A stretch of 51,176 bases of DNA, taken from NCBI GenBank assembly GCA_947589195.1, contig CANPZX010000002.1:1-51176 (forward strand), read 5' to 3'. The position numbers and the translations under genes were made by a program. The notes below the pieces were generated by a model. It did no database searches. It was not told where the DNA came from and worked only from the letters and a program-made list of their open reading frames with translations. This document shows positions 42,716 through 48,831 of the stretch, piece by piece. Source of the stretch: an uncultured Bacilli bacterium. Lineage in GTDB: Bacteria > Bacillota_I > Bacilli_A > RF39 > UBA660. Positions within the stretch are counted from its first letter, which is position 1. Every line of letters begins with the position of its first letter.

Positions 42716-43920
42716 GAAAATAAACTTAATTGCTCCTTTTTTAAATTATTTTGGGTATTTTCTTCTAAGACTAAATTCTTTTCAATAAAACTTTTATTAA
42801 ATAAGGTAGGATTTATAAAATACCGACCCCGACAAGTAATAAAGTATTTAGCTCTTTTTAAAACTATACCCATTTTTTTTAAATCTTGGAAAGTAAGGCT
42901 AAAATATTTACGGGAACTAATTATTCTTTTTGCCGAGACAACCCCAATACCTGGTACTTCTAAAAGCTCTTGATAAGAACAAGTATTGACTTCTTTAGGG
43001 AATTTATCTAAATGACGGAGCGCATAATCAGCTTTGGGATCAAGAAGTAAGTTAAAGTGAGGATTGTCTTGACTAATTAAATCTTCAACTTTAAATTTAT
43101 AAAATCTTAGCAAAAAATCAGCTTGATATAAACGATGTTCCCTGGCTAAAGGAGGAATGGTAATACTCGGCAAAAGTTTATCTTTATTAACCGGGATATA
43201 AGCTGAATAAAATACTCTTTTTAAATTAAAATTTTGATACATCATTGAACTTTTAGTCATAATATCATAATCGGTTTCTTGGGTTGCCCCGATTATCATT
43301 TGAGTACTTTGCCCAGCAGGAACAAATTTAGAACTTCTATTTTCTTTGACATAACCCATAATTTTCGTAATATTATTACTATTTTTATTGGGAGCAAGTA
43401 ATTTTAAACCTGATTCGGTAGGTAATTCAATGTTAGCACTTAAACGATCCACCAATAAACCTAATTTTTTTAAAAGATAGGCGCTAGCTCCGGGAATAGC
43501 CTTCGCGTGAATATAACCCCCAAAATGATATTTGTGCCGCAAAAGAGCAATAGTTTCAATTAATAAATTCATTGTATAATCTGGACTTTTAATAATCCCC
43601 GAACTCAAAAATAACCCTTCAATATAGTTTCGTTTATAAAAATTAACAGTTATTTGACAAACTTCTTCCGGAGTAAATAACGCTCTTTTGACATTATTAC
43701 TTCTTCTATTTAGACAATATTTACAATCATATATACAACAATTAGTCATTAAGATTTTTAAAAGTGAAATACATCTACCATCCGAAGCAAAAGAATGACA
43801 AATCCCCGAAATTGCTGTATTACCAAAGCCATTTCCTTTTCTATTACTCCCACTTGATGAACAAGAAGCATCATATTTAGCACTATCAGCTAAAATAGTT
43901 AACTTTTCTTTTAAATTCAC
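42712..43920 (-). CDS. Putative DNA modification/repair radical SAM protein (TIGR03916)
   Basis: The protein has a radical SAM cluster motif C65-IYD-C69-KY-C72 (numbered from the upstream GTG at 43929), preceded by the family-typical 'SCSSSGSNRKG' and 'GICHSFASDGRCISLLK'. The barrel continues with 'LFLSSGIIKSPDYTM' and 'HAKAIPGAS'. Near the C-terminus 'LLEVPGIGVVSAKRII' is a helix-hairpin-helix DNA-binding motif. AGGTGG places the start at the GTG ending at 43920. A promoter with a LexA-type box overlapping its -35 lies upstream, consistent with a role in DNA damage repair. The reaction is unknown. Confidence 0.92.
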   Translation of the reverse strand: MNLKEKLTILADSAKYDASCSSSGSNRKGNGFGNTAISGICHSFASDGRCISLLKILMTNCCIYDCKYCLNRRSNNVKRALFTPEEVCQITVNFYKRNYIEGLFLSSGIIKSPDYTMNLLIETIALLRHKYHFGGYIHAKAIPGASAYLLKKLGLLVDRLSANIELPTESGLKLLAPNKNSNNITKIMGYVKENRSSKFVPAGQSTQMIIGATQETDYDIMTKSSMMYQNFNLKRVFYSAYIPVNKDKLLPSITIPPLAREHRLYQADFLLRFYKFKVEDLISQDNPHFNLLLDPKADYALRHLDKFPKEVNTCSYQELLEVPGIGVVSAKRIISSRKYFSLTFQDLKKMGIVLKRAKYFITCRGRYFINPTLFNKSFIEKNLVLEENTQNNLKKEQLSLFS

Positions 43921-43938
43921 ATTAACCACCTAATTAGT

Positions 43939-43967
43939 ATTATATATTAACTTAAAAGAAAAGTAAA
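43939..43967 (-). promoter_or_regulatory. Promoter of the radical SAM-DUF4130-GroEL-like operon
   Basis: On the minus strand TTTACT (complement 43962-43967) precedes TATAAT (complement 43939-43944) by 17 bases. The LexA-type box covers the -35 element. Confidence 0.75.
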
Positions 43968-43977
43968 CATTTGTTCG
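43964..43977 (-). promoter_or_regulatory. LexA (SOS) box upstream of the radical SAM operon
   Basis: The minus strand reads CGAACAAATGTTTA. It matches 13 of 14 positions of the Firmicutes LexA consensus CGAACRNRYGTTYG and overlaps the -35 box, where LexA would block RNA polymerase. Confidence 0.75.
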
Positions 43978-44063
43978 ATAAAAATTAATGGTAATTTTAG
44001 CCATTAAAAAAATATGATGATTATCATTCACCATATTTACTAATATATTTTTTAAGTTCAGCT

Positions 44064-44672
44064 TTAATAATTTTCTATATCTCCTATATTCCATCTTTGA
44101 AACTTAGGATTTAATTCCAATCTTTTAGCTCTACTTACTTTTCTTTCTTCATTTACTTTAACATTTCTTATATTACTTAAGGAATATTGAAAAAACTTAA
44201 TAGCTGTAGCATCATCAATATCAGGATAAGCTTTTTTAATTTTGGCATATATTGCTTGAGCTAAATCTATATCACATATGATACCCGTTTGTATTCCCCA
44301 TGAATGGCCAAAAATATGACGCTTTTTTAGATAGTCATACATTATTTTTTGACTATAACTTAGCCAATCACGTGATTCATCTAAAACCCTATTATCTAAA
44401 CCACACTTTATGCATCCACACCTTCTATATGTACGCCCTTCATATCTATCATAATCTATTTTAGAATATACTAAGATATGCTTACAAGCTGCATATTCCT
44501 CCATTTTTATCTTTCTAAATAAATCAAGTTGATTATCATATAAGTTTTCATTTTCTTTTTTTAATTCAAAATATCTTTTTAATACTTCATTTTCTTCAAG
44601 CTTTTTCATCTCAGCAATAATTTTTTCCCTTTGTTCTGTTATTTGATCATATTTTTCATTTAAATCTTCCAT
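44064..44672 (-). CDS. Hypothetical protein with N-terminal coiled coil and Cys-rich zinc-ribbon-like segment
   Basis: The start is the ATG ending at 44672, five bases after GGAGG; the ATG at 44684 is part of that ribosome binding site. The 202-residue protein opens with about 55 residues of charged heptad-like sequence ('KYDQITEQREKIIAEMKKLE'). Next comes a Cys/His cluster 'ACKHIL...RRCGCIKCGL' (C-x-H and C-x-C-x-x-C), probably a structural zinc site. A helical C-terminal half follows. I know no function. The second LexA-type promoter lies some 190 bases upstream but points the other way. Confidence 0.7.
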   Translation of the reverse strand: MEDLNEKYDQITEQREKIIAEMKKLEENEVLKRYFELKKENENLYDNQLDLFRKIKMEEYAACKHILVYSKIDYDRYEGRTYRRCGCIKCGLDNRVLDESRDWLSYSQKIMYDYLKKRHIFGHSWGIQTGIICDIDLAQAIYAKIKKAYPDIDDATAIKFFQYSLSNIRNVKVNEERKVSRAKRLELNPKFQRWNIGDIENY

Positions 44673-44699
44673 AAAAACCTCCATACAAATTATATCAGA

Positions 44700-44852
44700 T
44701 ATTCAATTATTATAAACTACTTTTTTTCGTACAGTTTTAATTAATTTTTTTACTTCTTTCTCTTTCAAACGCTCCTCTTTAGCAACAATATAGTAAGAAG
44801 CATAATATTCTTCAGATTTTTTAAATATTTCGTTAAGTTCGATTAAAAATTT
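44700..44852 (-). pseudogene. Short open fragment without a start codon
   Basis: On the minus strand about 50 codons are open and read as a charged, helical peptide (for example 'SEEYYASYYIVAKEERLKEK') ending at a TGA near 44703. No ATG, GTG or TTG suits a start at its N-terminal end. It looks like the remains of a gene; no family recognised. Confidence 0.3.
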
Positions 44853-44853
44853 A

Positions 44854-44882
44854 TTGTGTTATGAACAAACGTTTGATATAAT
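44854..44882 (+). promoter_or_regulatory. Plus-strand promoter with LexA-type box
   Basis: TTGTGT (44854-44859), a 17-base spacer and a perfect TATAAT (44877-44882). The spacer holds the LexA-like palindrome at 44862-44875. Confidence 0.65.
44862..44875 (+). promoter_or_regulatory. LexA (SOS) box in front of a short transcript
   Basis: TGAACAAACGTTTG matches 13 of 14 positions of CGAACRNRYGTTYG. It sits between -35 and -10 of the plus-strand promoter, an effective position for repression. Confidence 0.7.
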
Positions 44883-44888
44883 TTTTAT

Positions 44889-45055
44889 AGGAATCACTTA
44901 TTCTTATTATCTTTTTACTAATAGCCTTACTTTTTACTTTTGTAATATAGTATTCTATGTAAAAGAAAAGCACTCAATCTAACTAAACAAGATTAAGTGC
45001 TGACCAATATATTGGAAAGTACTCAATATTGCACTGTTAAGTATTCCCTTTTTTA
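44889..45055 (+). ncRNA. Candidate SOS-controlled short transcript with two hairpins
   Basis: Starting near 44889 the RNA would contain AGGA, then a 16-codon stretch from ATT (44900-44902) to TAG (44948-44950) that is entirely hydrophobic (ILIIFLLIALLFTFVI). It lacks an ATG/GTG/TTG start. Two hairpins follow: 44969-45001 (AGCACT/AGTGCT arms) and about 45015-45044 (AGTACT/AGTATT arms), the latter followed by CCC and T6. On the minus strand the first hairpin has its own T-rich tail, so an opposing RNA is possible. This layout recalls type I toxin-antitoxin loci. The call is tentative. Confidence 0.35.
44969..45001 (-). terminator. Hairpin with T-rich tail on the minus strand
   Basis: AGCACT-N-AATCT pairs with AGATT-N-AGTGCT, and the minus strand continues TTTCTTTT. 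It would end a minus-strand RNA coming from the tRNA side. Confidence 0.55.
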
Positions 45056-45092
45056 TTTTATGCAAGTTTCCTTGACGTATTCATAATATCAT

Positions 45093-45119
45093 AAAAACGA
45101 CCTTTTTACAAGTCGTTTT
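45093..45119 (-). terminator. Terminator downstream of tRNA-Thr
   Basis: On the minus strand AAAACGACT pairs with GGTCGTTTT (one mismatch or G-T pair) and is followed by a T run. It lies 39 bases after the tRNA 3' end. Confidence 0.65.
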
Positions 45120-45157
45120 CCTATTTCTACTCGAAAAGTCCGAGTTTAGTATCAATC

Positions 45158-45233
45158 TGGTGCTGGAAACAAGATTCGAACTTGCGACCTACGCGTTACG
45201 AGGGCGTTGCTCTACCAACTGAGCTATTCCAGC
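45158..45233 (-). tRNA. tRNA-Thr (anticodon CGU)
   Basis: The minus strand gives a full cloverleaf of 76 bases: acceptor GCTGGAA/TTCCAGC, D stem GCTC/GAGC, anticodon loop CTCGTAA and T arm GCAAG-TTCGAAT-CTTGT. The anticodon CGT reads ACG, a threonine codon. The CCA end is encoded. The pair 31-39 is C-C, so the anticodon stem has only four good pairs. A promoter lies just upstream (45242-45271). Confidence 0.93.
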
Positions 45234-45241
45234 GCAAAAAT

Positions 45242-45271
45242 ATTATATCAAAGAACTTATTTAAAAAACAA
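45242..45271 (-). promoter_or_regulatory. tRNA-Thr promoter
   Basis: On the minus strand TTGTTT (complement 45266-45271), an 18-base spacer and TATAAT (complement 45242-45247), 8 bases before the mature tRNA 5' end. Confidence 0.65.
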
Positions 45272-45280
45272 TATATTTTA

Positions 45281-45310
45281 TTGTTTTTTTAGGCTATAAA
45301 CCTGTATAAT
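45281..45310 (+). promoter_or_regulatory. Promoter of the ABC exporter operon
   Basis: TTGTTT (45281-45286), an 18-base spacer and TATAAT (45305-45310), followed by AGGTG 7 bases before the ATG at 45331. It is divergent from the tRNA promoter. Confidence 0.65.
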
Positions 45311-45330
45311 AAAAATATAGGTGAAAACAA

Positions 45331-47040
45331 ATGATAAAAGTTGAAATAAAAAAATATTTTTTATATATAATTGGCATAATTATACTTACCATAATTGAGG
45401 CCCTAATTTTATTATCTTTACCAGATTTTATGGCTAATATTATCAATTATGGAATTGGGGAAAACAATCTTTCCTATATATATACAACCGGCTTAAAAAT
45501 GATTTTAATTACCCTATTTTCTAGTATTTGTGCTATTTCTTTATCCTTCTGCTGTGCCAAACTAGGAGCAAATATAGCTTCAGATCTAAGAATGATGGCT
45601 TTCACCAAAATAACTTTAATGGATGAAGAAGCCTTTAATAACTTTACTAAAGCTTCCCTTCTAACTAGAACAACTAATGATATAAATCAAATAAGTATGG
45701 TCATAAGTAATTTTTTTAGACATATATTATTTGCTATTACTATGGGAAGTGGCGGGATTATAAAAGCTTTCTCTAAAAGTAAAAGTCTCCCTGCTTTAAG
45801 TATTATTCTAATTATAGGAATCTTATCAGTTATAATATTTTTAATAATTGTCTTTTTATTAGTAATTAAAAAATTTGAAATATTACAAAATATCCTCGAT
45901 AAAATTAATAGTAAAACAAAAGAAATCTTAAGTGGTACTCTAGTTATCAGGGCTTTTAATAAAGAAGAAAAAGAAGAAAAAGAATTTAAAAAAACTAATA
46001 CTGAATATAATAACTTAGTATATTTTTTAAATAAAATAATGGCTTTATTAAATCCTTATATGTCTTTTATTATGAATAGTGTCGTCATAGTTATTATGCT
46101 AACAGTTTCTAAAACCGCGGTAAGTACTTTTGATATTGGCAATATGTTATCTTTTAGTCAATATTCAACCCAAGTAATCACAGCCTTTTTAACTCTATCT
46201 ATTATCTTTGTTTTCTTACCTAAAGCCAAAGTTTCTTATAATCGTATTAAAGAAGTAATTGATACTAAAAATACTTTAGAAGTAAGTAATAACCCCGTTA
46301 ATTACGATGGCCTAAAAGAAGATATTCAATTTCAAAATGTGAGTTTTAGATATAATGGTAGTGAAGAAGACGCTTTAAAAAATATTACTTGTACTTTTAA
46401 AAAAGGTGAAACTTATGGCATAATTGGTTCGACAGCTTCCGGGAAAACCACTCTTGTTAATTTATTATGTCATTTATATGATTGTACATCGGGTAATATT
46501 TTAATTGATGGTATTGATAACCGTGAAATTAGTTTAAATGATTTACTTAAAGATATTGCTTATATTCCTAAAGAAAGTAGTTTATTTAAAGGAACTATTA
46601 AAGAAAACTTAAAAGATGGAAAGAAAAATGCCACCGATAAAGAAATAAAAGATGCTTTAGAAAATGCTTCAGCTTTATTTATAACTGATTTAAATACTAA
46701 TATCAGTGAAAATGCGATTAACTTTTCGGGAGGAGAAAAACAAAGATTATCCATTGCTCGCGGATTAATCAAAAAAGCTAGTATTTTAATTATCGATGAT
46801 GCCTTATCAGCATTAGACTATAAAACGGATTTAATTGTCAGAAAAAATATTAAAAAAAATAAAGCCCAAACTAAATTAATTATCTCTAGTCGTATTGCCA
46901 CGATTATGAATGCTGATAAAATATTAGTTTTAGATGATGGTAAATTAATTGGTTTTGATAATCACGAAAATCTTCTAAAAAATTGTAAAACCTATCAAGA
47001 AATCGTGATATCCCAATTAGGAAATGAGGCCTTAAAATGA
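45331..47040 (+). CDS. ABC exporter half-transporter with a degenerate ATP site (MdlA/LmrC-like)
   Basis: The 569-residue protein has six membrane helices (about 1-310) and a nucleotide-binding domain. Walker A is 'GSTASGKTTLV' near residue 370, the signature is 'FSGGEKQRLSIARG', Walker B is 'LIIDDALSALD' and the H-loop is 'IISSRIATI'. The catalytic Glu after Walker B is Asp and the H-loop His is Ser, so its own site cannot hydrolyse ATP well. Its signature is intact and completes the good site with the partner. It overlaps the next gene by 4 bases (ATGA). Substrate is unknown; multidrug, peptide or lipid export is usual. Confidence 0.92.
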   Translation: MIKVEIKKYFLYIIGIIILTIIEALILLSLPDFMANIINYGIGENNLSYIYTTGLKMILITLFSSICAISLSFCCAKLGANIASDLRMMAFTKITLMDEEAFNNFTKASLLTRTTNDINQISMVISNFFRHILFAITMGSGGIIKAFSKSKSLPALSIILIIGILSVIIFLIIVFLLVIKKFEILQNILDKINSKTKEILSGTLVIRAFNKEEKEEKEFKKTNTEYNNLVYFLNKIMALLNPYMSFIMNSVVIVIMLTVSKTAVSTFDIGNMLSFSQYSTQVITAFLTLSIIFVFLPKAKVSYNRIKEVIDTKNTLEVSNNPVNYDGLKEDIQFQNVSFRYNGSEEDALKNITCTFKKGETYGIIGSTASGKTTLVNLLCHLYDCTSGNILIDGIDNREISLNDLLKDIAYIPKESSLFKGTIKENLKDGKKNATDKEIKDALENASALFITDLNTNISENAINFSGGEKQRLSIARGLIKKASILIIDDALSALDYKTDLIVRKNIKKNKAQTKLIISSRIATIMNADKILVLDDGKLIGFDNHENLLKNCKTYQEIVISQLGNEALK

Positions 47041-48791
47041 AAAAACAACTTAATTTAAAAATCTCCTTAAAACATTTTATAGCTAATTTAGGTAACGAAA
47101 AAAAGAAAGTTTATTTAGGAATATTTTTAGCTATTATTAGTGTAATTATCTCCGTTATTTTACCAACTTTTTTAAGTAAAGCTACGGACTATCTAGTTTT
47201 AGGAATTAATCATGAAGATAACCTTTATCTTATACACATTAGAAATATCTTATTAATTTCTTTTCTCTTACTTATAGGTAGTACAATTTTTAGTTATTTA
47301 GAATCATTAGTAATGTGTAAAGTAAGTAAAAAAGTAAGTTATCAACTCCGAAAAAATATTATTACTAAAATCAATAAATTACCTTTAAATTATTTTGATA
47401 AAATCGAACATGGGGAAATCTTAAGTTTAATGACTAATGATATAGAAGTAATTGCTGATACTTTAGCTACTGATTTAACGGAAATATTTTCTTCAATTAT
47501 TTTATTTATTGGCATCTTATTTATGATGCTTAGATTAAATATTTTATTATCTATTGTTATTTTTCTAATTATTCCTTTTAGTTTAGGTATTTGGTTTATT
47601 TTAGTAAGTAAAAGTCAAAAATATTTTAAAGATTATCAAGATTATCAAGGACATATCAATGCCCATTTAACGGAAAGCTATAAAAATCACACCATTATTA
47701 AACTATATCAAATGGAAAATAAAAGTATTAAAAATTTAAAAAAATTAAACAATACTTTAACTGAAAGTGTTTGGAAAAGTAATTTTATTTCTAGTTTAAT
47801 GCATCCTTTAATGAAGTTATTTGGTAATATTAGTTTTGTTTTAACTTGTATTATTGGTGGATATTTTTGTTTACAAGGTAAAATGAGTTTAGGAAACATT
47901 CAAGCTTTTATTACTTATGCAAGAAATTTTGCTAATCCTTTAATTAATTTAGGTTCCTTAACCGGAGTGATGCAACAATTGTTGGTAGCTAGTGATCGAA
48001 TTTATGAATTTTTAAATGCTAAAGAAGAACCTTTAGAGTTAGCTTTAGATGATAACAGTGTTTTTAAAGGAGATATTGAATTTAAAAATGTTAATTTTGG
48101 TTATAATGAAAAAATAGTTATTAAAGATTTAAATTTAAAAATTAAAGCTGGAACTAAAATAGCCATTGTGGGACCAACTGGCAGTGGTAAAACTACAATT
48201 GTTAAATTATTAATGAAATTTTATAATATTAATTCTGGAGAAATTTTAATTGACGATAAAAATATTCAAGAGATTAATAAAAAGACTTTAAGAGATAATA
48301 TTGGGATGGTTTTACAAGACCCTTGGGTTTTTGAAGGAACAATTAAAGATAATATTGCTTTTGGTAAAGAAAAAGCTAATATTAGTGATATAAAACTGGC
48401 TTGTACTAAAGCTAATTTAAATCATTTTGTTAATGCTTTACCTAAAGGTTATAATTTTAAAATCAATGAAAATAATGATAATATTAGTGCTGGAGAAAAA
48501 CAACTTTTAACGATTGCCAGAGTATTCTTAAAGAATCCTAATATTATTATTTTAGATGAAGCGACAAGTAATGTTGATACTAGAACCGAAATGTTAATAA
48601 CTAAATCATTAGATAAATTAATGAAAAATAAAACTTGTTTTATTATTGCTCACAGGTTATCAACTATTGTTAATGCGGATATTATTATTGTAATTAAAGA
48701 TGGTAAGTTAATTGAAATGGGTAATCATGAAGATTTATTAAAACAAAAGGGCTTTTATCATGAGTTATATTTTTCGCAATTTGGCGATTAA
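47037..48791 (+). CDS. ABC exporter half-transporter with a canonical ATP site (MdlB/LmrD-like)
   Basis: The 584-residue partner of the preceding protein has six membrane helices (about 20-330). Its ATPase domain has Walker A 'GPTGSGKTTIVKLL', Walker B 'IIILDEATSNVD' with the catalytic Glu, and the H-loop 'IIAHRLSTI'. Its signature is altered to 'ISAGEKQLLTIAR' (SAGEK in place of SGGEK). That matches a heterodimer in which the degenerate site pairs the first protein's Walker motifs with this signature. The gene ends at a strong bidirectional terminator. Confidence 0.94.
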   Translation: MKKQLNLKISLKHFIANLGNEKKKVYLGIFLAIISVIISVILPTFLSKATDYLVLGINHEDNLYLIHIRNILLISFLLLIGSTIFSYLESLVMCKVSKKVSYQLRKNIITKINKLPLNYFDKIEHGEILSLMTNDIEVIADTLATDLTEIFSSIILFIGILFMMLRLNILLSIVIFLIIPFSLGIWFILVSKSQKYFKDYQDYQGHINAHLTESYKNHTIIKLYQMENKSIKNLKKLNNTLTESVWKSNFISSLMHPLMKLFGNISFVLTCIIGGYFCLQGKMSLGNIQAFITYARNFANPLINLGSLTGVMQQLLVASDRIYEFLNAKEEPLELALDDNSVFKGDIEFKNVNFGYNEKIVIKDLNLKIKAGTKIAIVGPTGSGKTTIVKLLMKFYNINSGEILIDDKNIQEINKKTLRDNIGMVLQDPWVFEGTIKDNIAFGKEKANISDIKLACTKANLNHFVNALPKGYNFKINENNDNISAGEKQLLTIARVFLKNPNIIILDEATSNVDTRTEMLITKSLDKLMKNKTCFIIAHRLSTIVNADIIIVIKDGKLIEMGNHEDLLKQKGFYHELYFSQFGD

Positions 48792-48831
48792 AAAAAACAT
48801 CTAAGTAAAATAAATTACTTAGATGTTTTTT
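48792..48831. terminator. Bidirectional terminator between convergent genes
   Basis: AAAAAACATCTAAGTAA and TTACTTAGATGTTTTTT form a near-perfect hairpin with poly-A and poly-T flanks. It ends the ABC operon on the plus strand and abuts the stop codon of the minus-strand gene. Hairpins right behind the variable region are also a known aid to DGR homing. Confidence 0.85.

Noticed and set aside
45158..45233. tRNA-Thr as an integration site of a genomic island
   Set aside because: No partial tRNA repeat, integrase or second attachment-like sequence was found within the window.
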